This document shows, one piece after another, positions 6,467 through 14,258 of a DNA stretch of 64,000 nt. The notes beneath the pieces are model-generated. The model was not told the DNA's origin. It was given only the letters and a program-made list of their open reading frames with translations, and searched no databases. This DNA is from a virus. Both the position numbers and the translations under genes were made by a program. Position 1 is the stretch's first letter. Every line of letters begins with the position of its first letter. The stretch spans positions 1 to 64,000 of the IMG/VR virus record IMGVR_UViG_3300025652_007805; one strand, 5' to 3'.

Positions 6467-8050
6467 TTATCCTTTAAAAATCCAAACAAAATCACTCATT
6501 TGTTGTTTTGCTTCTAATTGTTTTTCTTTGATGTCTGATCCGTATCCATTCATTCCTTTAATTGAAGTGTTCATTGTGGTTTTGTTTAGATACATAGAAT
6601 TTAACATTGCTTTTTTATATTCTGCTTCTCTTTGATTTACTTGTAGTGCGGTATCTCTAACCCAACATGCGATAGCCAAAGACATAACCAAGTCGTCATG
6701 ATAAGATCGCATGGCTTGGGGTTTTCCATTTTTCCAAATAAAGGTTTTAAACTCATGAAAAGTTCTTGACGAATAAAGATTTATCATTTTATTTCTTATA
6801 AACTCCTCAAGTTTTGCTACAATCAAAGGACGAGTCTTTGTAGAAGTTGTGAAACCCGCTACAGCAGTGTCCATTGCTTCGCCTTGAACAGACTCCACAA
6901 ATTCATGTGTTGATTTGATTGAGTAATAAAGGTTGGGATACCCAAGAGTAATTAGTTTTTCCAAGATCGATATACCAATTCCGTTGTTTTCAACAACTAA
7001 AAGGCAATTTCCGTATTCCGTACCTGCACTGAACAACATTTGAGAGTACATATCAAGAGTTGGTTTGCCTTGGTATTCTGCTACAATTTCCATTGTTTCT
7101 AATTTTAAAACATGAAATACAGAATTATCAGCACCGTCGCCTCTAGCAACATCAGCAACAAGCATATAGGAAAACCCTTCTTCAAATTTCTCCCAAATCC
7201 AAAAGTTTCTATCATACCCTGTTCTATATACTGGTTCTCTAATTGTTTCGTTTATCCAAGCAATATCATCAGGGTGGATTACTGTGTCGCCTGATGTATT
7301 AAAGTTGCATTCTAACTCTTGTGCTATTTGTCTCCGAGACATATTTTTTGTCTCTTTGTTGAACCACTCATGGTTTCTTTCGGGGTGAACATCCCATGGA
7401 AGACAAACCGGGTGGAAATCGTTCTCTTTATTGTCGGCATCAATATAGGTTTTATGAAACCAGTTTCCAACACCGTTTGGAGTTGAAAGAGCAATGCAGC
7501 GACCACCAGTTGATAGAGTAGGATACAAACCAGTCCAGAGTTCTTTTAACCCATCAACGTGAGCAGCCTCATCAATTACCAAAAGCGAAAGAGCTTCAGA
7601 ACGACCGGCGTCGCCAGAAGTAGAAGCGGCTTTGATTTGTGATCCATTTGATAATTCAAATGATGTTCTGTTATCAATTGAAATTGTAGCCACTTGCATC
7701 CAAGGAGGCAGATTCTTCATTATAGCTTTTACTTTCTTTACCAAGTTGGCAGCAGTCGCAAATTTGGTTGCGATGACCAGAACATTTTTATCACGATGAA
7801 ACAACATAAGCCACACACAATATGCGGCTGTAATAGTTGAAATGCCCAACTGTCGGGCTTTTAGTATAACTGTAAAGCGGAAATCATTGTAGTCGTTTAA
7901 TAAATCATCTTGATACGGATAAGTTTTAAACGGAACGAGTCCTTTCAGTGGGTGTGAGATCCTACAAAAATTATTTGTAAAGTAAACTGGATCTTTCCCG
8001 CATTTAAGGATTTCTTTTACAATCTCCTTTTTTGAGAGTTTAAAAGACAT
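6467..8050 (-). CDS. terL: Terminase large subunit, gp17-like ATPase-nuclease
   Basis: A 527-residue packaging motor. The ATPase domain has the Walker A variant KARQLGIST at about residues 64-72 and Walker B LLVIDEAAH near 158. ALSTPNGVGNWFHK near 190 is the coupling motif region. The nuclease domain shows RNase H-fold acidic residues in VADVARGDGADN (about 300), VVENNGIG (about 355) and SYHDDLVMSLAIA (about 450). Length and motif order match T4 gp17, slightly shortened. It translocates DNA into the prohead through the portal and cuts concatemers. It shares one base with the 8050-8592 gene and precedes the portal gene by 5 bases. Confidence 0.95.
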   Translation of the reverse strand: MSFKLSKKEIVKEILKCGKDPVYFTNNFCRISHPLKGLVPFKTYPYQDDLLNDYNDFRFTVILKARQLGISTITAAYCVWLMLFHRDKNVLVIATKFATAANLVKKVKAIMKNLPPWMQVATISIDNRTSFELSNGSQIKAASTSGDAGRSEALSLLVIDEAAHVDGLKELWTGLYPTLSTGGRCIALSTPNGVGNWFHKTYIDADNKENDFHPVCLPWDVHPERNHEWFNKETKNMSRRQIAQELECNFNTSGDTVIHPDDIAWINETIREPVYRTGYDRNFWIWEKFEEGFSYMLVADVARGDGADNSVFHVLKLETMEIVAEYQGKPTLDMYSQMLFSAGTEYGNCLLVVENNGIGISILEKLITLGYPNLYYSIKSTHEFVESVQGEAMDTAVAGFTTSTKTRPLIVAKLEEFIRNKMINLYSSRTFHEFKTFIWKNGKPQAMRSYHDDLVMSLAIACWVRDTALQVNQREAEYKKAMLNSMYLNKTTMNTSIKGMNGYGSDIKEKQLEAKQQMSDFVWIFKG

Positions 8051-8592
8051 TATTTCCTAGTGTCGTTACTTGGCCTCTTTTTAGAACTAAGAGAAAGAAA
8101 ATCTCTGATTGATTTATCTACTGTGTCCTCGGAAGGAGACAAGATTGGTTCTGAATCAACACCGGAGATTTTATACCATTGGTATGCCTGTACCCAAGAA
8201 TGAACACGGGAAACAGATTGCACTAACACTTTCATTTCGTCTTCTTTCATAAGAGTGATTTTAACTGATTCGCCAGTAATGGCTTTATATTCTTTTTGCA
8301 AGAACTTTTTAATTTCATTAATTCGTCTCGCGATTTCATCTTCAAACCCACCAGCATAAACTTCTTTGAGTTTAACTTCTGATTGATAATTGATGCACAT
8401 CGCATCACCAGAAAATTTAACTTTAAATCCATCAATAACTCTTGAATCAAGAATAGGATCGCCTTCTTCGCGATTAAGTCCCATTGATCGTGCTTTTCCA
8501 TCGGCAGCATATCGCTCGTCGTGTGAGCCGTCATATGAATTGGCTGCTGCTTGAGCAAGACCTTGTACGATTTTTAGTGTGTTTGAACTCAT
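8050..8592 (-). CDS. Hypothetical protein upstream of terL
   Basis: A 180-residue protein starting MSSNTLKIVQGLAQAAANSY, followed by DGSHDERYAADGKARSMGL. A middle region includes FKVKFSGDAMCINYQSEVKL, then a helical ARRINEIKKFLQKEYKAITG (about 90-110), and the end is Ser/Lys-rich. I do not recognise a domain. Its start overlaps the stop of the 36-residue ORF as ATGA. The slot immediately before terL is where a small terminase is expected, but the protein lacks a clear helix-turn-helix or gp16-like pattern. A virion or packaging accessory role is possible. Confidence 0.65.
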   Translation of the reverse strand: MSSNTLKIVQGLAQAAANSYDGSHDERYAADGKARSMGLNREEGDPILDSRVIDGFKVKFSGDAMCINYQSEVKLKEVYAGGFEDEIARRINEIKKFLQKEYKAITGESVKITLMKEDEMKVLVQSVSRVHSWVQAYQWYKISGVDSEPILSPSEDTVDKSIRDFLSLSSKKRPSNDTRK

Positions 8593-8699
8593 TTGCTTAT
8601 TTCCTCTTCTGTGTTTTGCTCTTCAGAGGCATCTTGTGTTGTAAGTTTTTCAAGTTCTTCTTTAATAATTTGCTTGAGTTGTTCTTTAGTGAGTTTCAT
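8589..8699 (-). CDS. 36-residue protein with MKLTKE N-terminal helix
   Basis: A short ORF coupled on both sides by ATGA overlaps: its ATG overlaps the stop of 8696-9073, and its TGA overlaps the start of 8050-8592. The product begins MKLTKEQLKQIIKEELEKLT and ends in an acidic Asp/Glu/Ser tail. The opening is nearly the same as that of the 2373-2651 and 9561-9962 proteins. The double coupling and shared N-terminus make it a credible gene despite its size. Function unknown; it is essentially the shared helix plus a short tail. Confidence 0.65.
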   Translation of the reverse strand: MKLTKEQLKQIIKEELEKLTTQDASEEQNTEEEISK

Positions 8700-9073
8700 T
8701 TTTTGGGTCTCCAACCTTTTTTCCATCTATCTTCCCGACCTTCAATCCACTGTATGTAACACTTTTCGCAGCAATCAAACTTCGTCATATAGACATCATC
8801 GTTTGATTTAAAAGAGTATGTATTACAAACCGGACAAGATCGTTCGGATTCTTTATTAAGTAGTTTTTTGGGAATAAAAACCCCATTTACTTCTTCTCGA
8901 TCAAAATCTTCTTTGTCTTCATAGTATTTGTGTGTTTCTTTTAGTTGAGCCAAATACTCTTTTTCTTTCTCATCTGTCCAATTGCTCTTCGGGTGTTGTA
9001 TTGTTTCTTCACCATATTTCTTCGCAATTGCTTTCTCAACTTTTACTGTATAATTCGGATCTTTTTTGGTCAT
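8696..9073 (-). CDS. Small zinc-ribbon-like protein
   Basis: A 125-residue basic protein. The C-terminal half has CPVCNTYSFKSN (Cys near residues 81 and 84) and CCEKC (near 103-107), two Cys pairs about 20 residues apart that would bind one zinc ion, followed by the Trp-rich YIQWIEGREDRWKKGWRPKK. The N-terminal half is charged (YGEETIQHPKSNWTDEKEKE). The family function is unknown; the ribbon may bind nucleic acid or protein. It overlaps the 9070-9501 gene and the 36-residue ORF by 4 bases each and belongs to the operon driven from 9531-9559. Confidence 0.7.
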   Translation of the reverse strand: MTKKDPNYTVKVEKAIAKKYGEETIQHPKSNWTDEKEKEYLAQLKETHKYYEDKEDFDREEVNGVFIPKKLLNKESERSCPVCNTYSFKSNDDVYMTKFDCCEKCYIQWIEGREDRWKKGWRPKK

Positions 9074-9501
9074 TGAATCCCCGGTTTAATCGCATACATA
9101 ATACCGATTGCTGCTCCTGCACCAACTGTGAAGCCACCAATAGCCCACCAATGGGCATTTGAAGGGCGAACATACTTTTCTAAACTCTGGATATGCTGGT
9201 CTCGAATATTAATAATCTCTTGATATTTTTGATTGTCTGCTTCTGATTTGGCATAGAAAATATCGTATTTGTACTGTTCTTCGGCTCTTACTTGACCAAT
9301 CTCAAAATCAACTCTCAGTTTGCACTCAAGGTTTTGAAATTGATTATCAACAATAATCTTGGATACAGCAGCATCGTTAAAAAGCCGCCCATCAAATGGT
9401 GCGACTTCGCCTTGTTTAATGTTACTAAATTTTGGTTTCTCGTCTTCGCCGTTTGCGGCAGAGGACCAAGTGAGCAAAGCTCCCATAAGTAGATACTTCA
9501 T
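9070..9501 (-). CDS. Secreted or membrane-anchored protein, possible spanin-like lysis component
   Basis: A 143-residue protein with a likely signal peptide (MKYLLMGALLTWSSAANG, cleavage after Ala/Gly near residue 16-18), a middle region with a charged helical segment (YAKSEADNQKYQEIINIRDQ), and a C-terminal membrane helix (WWAIGGFTVGAGAAIGIMYA, about 118-137). This topology, exported with a C-terminal anchor, is uncommon but seen in phage envelope proteins. It is the first gene behind a near-perfect sigma-70 promoter (9531-9559), with GGAGAG before the ATG. It follows several small membrane proteins, which suggests a lysis or envelope function; the sequence does not prove it. Confidence 0.7.
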   Translation of the reverse strand: MKYLLMGALLTWSSAANGEDEKPKFSNIKQGEVAPFDGRLFNDAAVSKIIVDNQFQNLECKLRVDFEIGQVRAEEQYKYDIFYAKSEADNQKYQEIINIRDQHIQSLEKYVRPSNAHWWAIGGFTVGAGAAIGIMYAIKPGIQ

Positions 9502-9530
9502 GTTCTCTCCAAGATTAAAAGGATGAATGT

Positions 9531-9559
9531 ATTATAACATATTTTTAATAACTTGTCAA
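9531..9559 (-). promoter_or_regulatory. Sigma-70 promoter, consensus -35 and extended -10
   Basis: On the coding strand TTGACA (9554-9559) is followed by a 17-base spacer and TATAAT (9531-9536), with TGT directly before the -10 (extended -10). Both hexamers match consensus exactly. The start point would fall near 9524, giving a leader of about 22 bases with a GGAGAG site. It would drive the operon from 9501 through terL and portal to the terminator at 2666-2693. Confidence 0.9.
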
Positions 9560-9560
9560 G

Positions 9561-9962
9561 TTATTTTTCTGGTGTCTCTGGTGTGCCTGTCTTATCAAGC
9601 ATCTTGCTAATTCCCATTGCAGCAGCGGCGGCTGGTACAGCTAAAAGACCAAGGTCTTTGAGAACACTAATGACCATCATAATATTCTCTGGTGTGATGT
9701 GTTCCATAGAAGGTGATTCGTTGAGTGGTACATCCATCACATCGGAGAAAAGCATTTCAAGCATTCCTTCAACATCAGCACGGCTAAGATTATTAACTTC
9801 TACAAAGTTTTGAAACTCTCCAAATATTTCTTTTGGTGATAGTCGCTTGGGCATATCAAGTGCATTATATATTTCATCTTCACCACCCATATCGTGATAA
9901 TCGCCTTCTGTTTGTACTTCTTCTTGAATAAGTTTTTTAAGTAATTTTGCTGTGAGTTTCAT
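9561..9962 (-). CDS. Hypothetical protein with MKLT N-terminal helix and a C-terminal membrane segment
   Basis: I choose the ATG at 9960-9962 (MKLTAKLLKKLIQEEV): it overlaps the stop of 9959-10159 as ATGA and has an AAGGA site 8 bases upstream. The ATG three codons earlier has poor spacing. The 133-residue product carries the shared amphipathic N-terminal helix ending QTEG, an acidic middle (VEGMLEMLFSDVMDVPLNE) and a hydrophobic Ala-rich stretch (LGLLAVPAAAAAMGISKML, about 105-123) that may enter a membrane. It ends 1 base before the -35 of the 9531-9559 promoter. Function unknown. Confidence 0.65.
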   Translation of the reverse strand: MKLTAKLLKKLIQEEVQTEGDYHDMGGEDEIYNALDMPKRLSPKEIFGEFQNFVEVNNLSRADVEGMLEMLFSDVMDVPLNESPSMEHITPENIMMVISVLKDLGLLAVPAAAAAMGISKMLDKTGTPETPEK

Positions 9963-10159
9963 TTTTTGCATCCTTTTGGTAAATGAGATCTTAAAGATTT
10001 TTTATATACTTCAATATCGGGTTGTGACCATCTTTTTTTGGGACAATAAGTTCTGTGATCTTCTTGGTCTTGAAGAAACAATTCTAATGCTCTCATATCT
10101 CTTTTGAGATTATCATCTCCACCGGTTAACATAGAAGCGATTAGAAGAGCCGCTTTCAT
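9959..10159 (-). CDS. Small hypothetical protein with a short hydrophobic N-terminus
   Basis: A 66-residue protein. The first 13 residues (MKAALLIASMLTG) are hydrophobic like a short signal peptide, and the rest is charged and basic (DDNLKRDMRALELFLQDQED; CPKKRWSQPDIEVYKKSLRS). One Cys lies at each end of the mature part (residues about 39 and 64). It overlaps genes on both sides by 4 bases. It could be an exported small protein, and possibly the outer-membrane partner of a two-component spanin, but it lacks a clear lipobox Cys close to the hydrophobic stretch, so I leave function open. Confidence 0.6.
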   Translation of the reverse strand: MKAALLIASMLTGGDDNLKRDMRALELFLQDQEDHRTYCPKKRWSQPDIEVYKKSLRSHLPKGCKK

Positions 10160-10440
10160 TGCTCTCTCCTCGTCACCATCGACTCGATCCGTCCCAGAGA
10201 CCCCTTCATATATTCGATGTCTTTTTCCATTCCGATTATTTGCTTTGAGTTGTCGTCGGAATTTAGAATTTTTTTTTCTAGGGACTCAATAACTTGTTCG
10301 GCGTCACCTAAATCATTTTTAAGTTCGGCAACCTTTAAATTGGTTGACCAAACCCAGCCAGCAAGTGGAAGAACCAATACTGACATAAGTAAGGAAAATA
10401 ATTTCCAAATATCATCTTTTGTTATATTAGCCATGTTCAT
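10156..10440 (-). CDS. Small membrane-anchored coiled-coil protein
   Basis: A 94-residue protein with a single membrane helix near the N-terminus (LFSLLMSVLVLPLAGWVWS, about 14-32) followed by a continuous coiled coil (KVAELKNDLGDAEQVIESLE and onward to residue 88). This is the architecture of XhlA-like or Rz-like phage membrane proteins. It is one of four consecutive small membrane or exported proteins. A role in lysis (spanin or holin partner) is plausible from topology and neighbours. Two ATGs (10440 and 10434) are possible starts; both lie inside the end of the 10427-10840 gene. Confidence 0.65.
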   Translation of the reverse strand: MNMANITKDDIWKLFSLLMSVLVLPLAGWVWSTNLKVAELKNDLGDAEQVIESLEKKILNSDDNSKQIIGMEKDIEYMKGSLGRIESMVTRREQ

Positions 10441-10840
10441 TAATCCCTAATTCATCTTCTAAAATTTTATCAATCTCTGAAGGGTTATTCTTTGCTTGTT
10501 TCAGTTTTTTTCTAACTTCAAATTCTTTCTCTATAATAAGAGAATCAAACTCTCCCTTATATTTCTCACGAACAGTCTTCATTGCATTATCATATTTCTG
10601 CTTTGCTTGTTCGCGAAGTTTCTTTTCGGTCTCGTATGCTTTTACAATAGCATCTTTCTCTTGCTTATAATGTTTAAGAGTAAGCTTGGCTTGGATGAGT
10701 TCCGCTCTATTTTGTCTCTTACCAAGAAGATAAACAATAGCAAGAGCAGCAATCATCACAAGCCAACGCCAATGTTGCCGACACCAAACAGAAGCAATGT
10801 CCCACCATTTTTTAATCAACAACATAGACATAAAGCTCAC
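10427..10840 (-). CDS. Rz-like inner-membrane spanin candidate
   Basis: A 137-residue protein with a cytoplasmic Trp-rich start (IKKWWDIASVWCRQHWR), one membrane helix (WLVMIAALAIVYLLG, about 26-40) and a long highly charged helical domain (about 45-135: KLTLKHYKQEKDAIVKAYE; KEFEVRKKLKQAKNNPSEID). N-in/C-out topology with a periplasmic coiled coil is the form of i-spanins such as lambda Rz. The gene overlaps its neighbours by 4 and 14 bases. No matching outer-membrane lipoprotein can be identified with certainty, so spanin is a topology-based inference. Confidence 0.6.
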   Translation of the reverse strand: MSFMSMLLIKKWWDIASVWCRQHWRWLVMIAALAIVYLLGKRQNRAELIQAKLTLKHYKQEKDAIVKAYETEKKLREQAKQKYDNAMKTVREKYKGEFDSLIIEKEFEVRKKLKQAKNNPSEIDKILEDELGINEHG

Positions 10841-11046
10841 TCTCCGTGTTTATAAACCTTCACAGTGTCGATGACCGATTGACCACCAACATAAACAATC
10901 GCAATCATGCCCCAGGTTTCTGGGTCAAGAAGCGAATAGGCCATAAGACCGGTTGCTGTTGCGAATACAAGAAGTTTTCTTGAGATTGCTTTTTCAAGCA
11001 ATTGATCAATTACACTTCCGGTTTTTTCTTTTAGTGCTTGTACCAT
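10837..11046 (-). CDS. Small two-helix membrane protein, holin candidate
   Basis: A 69-residue protein with a charged N-terminus (MVQALKEKTGSVIDQLLEK), a first hydrophobic segment (LLVFATATGLMAYSLL, about 25-40), a second (WGMIAIVYVGGQSVIDTV, about 45-62) and a basic end (KVYKHGE). Size, two membrane segments and charged ends fit a class II holin. It heads a run of small membrane and secreted genes. A CTATTTAT box lies 23-30 bases upstream, suitable for late expression of lysis genes. No sequence family is recognised, so holin is a hypothesis. Confidence 0.6.
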   Translation of the reverse strand: MVQALKEKTGSVIDQLLEKAISRKLLVFATATGLMAYSLLDPETWGMIAIVYVGGQSVIDTVKVYKHGE

Positions 11047-11068
11047 ATTTATCTCCTAATATGACACA

Positions 11069-11076
11069 ATAAATAG
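11069..11076 (-). promoter_or_regulatory. Candidate late promoter box (CTATTTAT)
   Basis: Coding strand CTATTTATTGTG, 23-30 bases before the start at 11046, in the short gap after the Mre11-Rad50 gene. The same extended form (CTATTTATTGTG) recurs at 40917-40924 before the gp6-like gene. An AGGAG ribosome site follows. Promoter role inferred. Confidence 0.5.
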
Positions 11077-11082
11077 TAAGTT

Positions 11083-14000
11083 CTATTTTAAAACAACATT
11101 AGCATATCCATCAATCTTATCTATATCAATGGTCATGTCTACAACATCTTTTAGTGATTCAAGGTGAGATACGAGCAATACAATCTTAAATTGTGTCTTT
11201 ACCATCTCTAACAAACGAACAAATCCTTCCATGTGCTCGGCATCCAATGCTGTTGCTGGTTCATCAAGCACAAAAAGGTTTCCAACTGGTAAGTTAGTAA
11301 TTGAAATCATACCAAGCCGTATAGCCATAGAAGCCAATGTTTTCTCAGCACCAGAAGCCATAGAAAGAGGTCTTGGGTCATATGCTGGGTGTTTGATAAA
11401 TATATCTAACTTGGAGTCTGTATTATCAAAAAAGACCTCGAAGTCAACAATATTAGCCAGAACTTTTCCTATTTCTTCATTAATAATTGGAAGACGATCT
11501 TTAATAATGTTGTATGAGATTCCATTAGCGTGCATACATCGCATAAACATTTCATAAGCAACCCACTTGTTTTCATAGCCCTTATACTCTTCAAGTTCTT
11601 TCTCGATGTTCTTTATGATTTGGGCGGTTGATCCCTGTTCAATAAGACATTCTTGCAACTGCTCATTACATTTAGTATGTACTTGTCGCAGTTGGGATAT
11701 CTTTGTTTCAAGTGCTTTCTTTTCTCTCGTAAGTGTTCCAAGGTTCTCAATGGCTTCTCTGTTTTCTTCATATTCCGCTTCCTGATTTCTTAAACTTTCT
11801 ATTTGATTCTTTAAAAGATTCAACTTGTCTTTATTAGACGATAGTTCCATAGATTTTATTTCATTTTGATTCTGTAATTGATCAATATCTTGAGAAAACT
11901 TATTGTGTCTCTCAATATTAGAAGTAATCTCTTCTGGATTTATAAAGTTTATTTTTTCTTGTATGTCTGAGACAAACTCTTGTAATTCCTCAATCATTTT
12001 GGTTGTGGGCATTATTTTAGTTGAAGCATCGTGAGCATCTTTTACAAACTGATTGCTTACACAATACTTGCAATTAGGATCATACTGGTGTTCGTCAAGA
12101 AGTTTAACTTTTGATTTTAGATTTTCTAATATTTTTGTTTGTTGATTTAATTTTAATGTTATTATTGACTTTCGTTCTTTATGAGTTTTACAAGTTTCAT
12201 TTAGAGAAACAAGTTGTTCATAATTCAAATCGTCAAGAACCATTTTATATTGTTCTACAAACTCTTCATTATTTAATATTTCTTTTTGAAGGTCGATGTT
12301 TTCATGTAAAATTCTCTTAACACCTTCTTCTTTAGAAACAATATCGGCCTTAACTTTATCAATATCAATTATCTCCGCTGGTATTGAAGATATAATATCT
12401 TCTACTTCTTTTAATTTGCCGGTAAAAGATTCAACTGATTTTGTTGTCTTCTGACATTCTTTTTTCTTATTCTCAATTGCTTCAACTATTTCTTCTAAAA
12501 GTTCTTGGTTTTTGGTTATATCTTCAAGATAATTCTTTGCTTCAAACTTCTTAATTAAAGTTTTAATATCAGCGGAGTCCTTTTTGGCTAATTTAAACTT
12601 CTGATCGAAGATATCCAAGTCAAGGAATTTAGCAATAATCTCTTTCCTCTTCGTCGAACCTTCTTTGATAAACGACAGGGAGTCAAGCTGTGAGGCCATA
12701 GAGGTTAGTAGAAAGTCGTCAATCGTACCAAACTTCCTTCTGATATTAGCATCGGTCTCGTTGCGAGTGGTTCCGTTTAAACTCTCTTCAACTCCACCAA
12801 TTTCTTTTGTAAAATCAAGATCAACCTTTGCTTCAATTGTTTCCTTGCCTTTTAGTTTTCTTGTATACTTGTTCAAATTGCGAGCAATCTTGTATGTCGC
12901 ATTATCTGATTCTATTTCAAGAAGAATTTTGGCATCTTGTTTGTTCTGGTTGATTATGTGGACATTTTTTCTTTCATTTTTAGAAGTTGTATTATACATT
13001 CCGTATAAAACACTATCAATAATAGAAGATTTACCGGAGTAGTTCTTACCAAAAATACCCACGATACCATTAAGTCGATCAAAGTTGATAGTGTTCTTTT
13101 CGCCATAGTTAAAAAGATTGTCCCAAGTCGCACTCTTAAGTTTCCAAATAACATTTCTTGTTATCTCCTCGTTTTCTTCAACGGTTTGATTATATTTTCT
13201 GTTTAATTCCAATACCTTATCCATGATTCCATCATCGAGTTCCATATCTTTAAGGTATTTTCTAATATATTTCTCTTGTACTGTGATATCTCGGAGGTTT
13301 TCTTTCTTTAAAGCATCGGAAAGGTTTGTCTTTTCGTTACCTTTGTAGCTCGTCTTGACACTAAATGAGACACTTATTGGTCGCCACTTAACCTTGGCAA
13401 AATCCATCGCTCTTTTCATTTTAATTGGAGGTATAAGATTAGAACCAATTAAACGCAAGCGACAACCAATAGGAACATCAACTTTGGGCAATTGTCCTGT
13501 CTTAGTTAACACAACGTTAACAAACGGACGAGGGTTGTTAAGCTTATGAAATTTAACCTTAAAATCTGTTTTGTCGTTAATGTGCCACATTAAGTAGCCT
13601 TTATCAACATCCTCTCCAAAGTTCTGCTGAACAGTGGAGCCGCAATATGCTATTGTGCCTGTCTTATTAAGGAACTGCTTCTTATGTATATCTCCGAGCA
13701 TAGCATAATCAAAATTCTTGAATATATCCGAATCATGCTCTCCAAACTCCATGGTATAGCCTAAATCGGTTTGACAATTTGAGATTGCTCCATGGTATAG
13801 GGCGACATTAATCTTGCTATCATCGGTGGGCTGTGTCCAATTTTCTTCGTCAAACACTGAAAGGACATTAAATACTATCTTATCATCGAGTGAAAATTCA
13901 CCGGCATCTTTGAGAAAATGAAGATTAGGGTGCTTTAGTGCTGCGACGATTGGACCAATAGCATCTTCGCGATTAGCATTTTTAAGGTTACCATCGTGGT

Positions 14001-14250
14001 TACCTGCTATAATAATAGTGGGTGCTACATTCGCAAGGTTACTTAAAAACTCTGTTGCAAGAGAAAAATACTCTGGTGATAGTTGTGTCTTTGTGTGAGC
14101 CAAGTCGCCACAATGAACAATATAATCTGGTTGAGATTCTTTCAACTGCTTATAAAGATCAGCAAAGGCTTCACGATATTCAAAATGGTATTTTAAATTA
14201 CGGATATGAGTATCGGCTATATGAGCCAATTTAATTGTCTTGTTATTCAT
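11083..14250 (-). CDS. Mre11-Rad50 (SbcD-SbcC, gp47-gp46) single-chain fusion nuclease
   Basis: A 1055-residue protein joining two subunits that are separate in T4 and in cells. Residues 1-340 are an Mre11/SbcD metallophosphoesterase: HIADTHIR (about 9-16), VHCGDLAH, IIAGNHDGN and ALYHGAISN, later MLGDIHKK. After a linker come Rad50/SbcC parts: Walker A FGKNYSGKSS (about 399-408), long coiled coils, a zinc-hook CKYC (about 725), the ABC signature LSMASGAEKTLAS (about 960) and Walker B LFVLDEPATALD (about 990-1000). All key residues appear intact. It would process DNA ends for recombination-dependent replication and host DNA breakdown. No frameshift or internal start with a good ribosome site is visible at the junction. 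Confidence 0.93.
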   Translation of the reverse strand: MNNKTIKLAHIADTHIRNLKYHFEYREAFADLYKQLKESQPDYIVHCGDLAHTKTQLSPEYFSLATEFLSNLANVAPTIIIAGNHDGNLKNANREDAIGPIVAALKHPNLHFLKDAGEFSLDDKIVFNVLSVFDEENWTQPTDDSKINVALYHGAISNCQTDLGYTMEFGEHDSDIFKNFDYAMLGDIHKKQFLNKTGTIAYCGSTVQQNFGEDVDKGYLMWHINDKTDFKVKFHKLNNPRPFVNVVLTKTGQLPKVDVPIGCRLRLIGSNLIPPIKMKRAMDFAKVKWRPISVSFSVKTSYKGNEKTNLSDALKKENLRDITVQEKYIRKYLKDMELDDGIMDKVLELNRKYNQTVEENEEITRNVIWKLKSATWDNLFNYGEKNTINFDRLNGIVGIFGKNYSGKSSIIDSVLYGMYNTTSKNERKNVHIINQNKQDAKILLEIESDNATYKIARNLNKYTRKLKGKETIEAKVDLDFTKEIGGVEESLNGTTRNETDANIRRKFGTIDDFLLTSMASQLDSLSFIKEGSTKRKEIIAKFLDLDIFDQKFKLAKKDSADIKTLIKKFEAKNYLEDITKNQELLEEIVEAIENKKKECQKTTKSVESFTGKLKEVEDIISSIPAEIIDIDKVKADIVSKEEGVKRILHENIDLQKEILNNEEFVEQYKMVLDDLNYEQLVSLNETCKTHKERKSIITLKLNQQTKILENLKSKVKLLDEHQYDPNCKYCVSNQFVKDAHDASTKIMPTTKMIEELQEFVSDIQEKINFINPEEITSNIERHNKFSQDIDQLQNQNEIKSMELSSNKDKLNLLKNQIESLRNQEAEYEENREAIENLGTLTREKKALETKISQLRQVHTKCNEQLQECLIEQGSTAQIIKNIEKELEEYKGYENKWVAYEMFMRCMHANGISYNIIKDRLPIINEEIGKVLANIVDFEVFFDNTDSKLDIFIKHPAYDPRPLSMASGAEKTLASMAIRLGMISITNLPVGNLFVLDEPATALDAEHMEGFVRLLEMVKTQFKIVLLVSHLESLKDVVDMTIDIDKIDGYANVVLK

Positions 14251-14258
14251 TGAAGTTC

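Noticed and set aside
11083-14250. Two separate genes for the Mre11-like and Rad50-like parts
   Set aside because: The frame is continuous and no ATG with a good ribosome site occurs between about residues 340 and 395.
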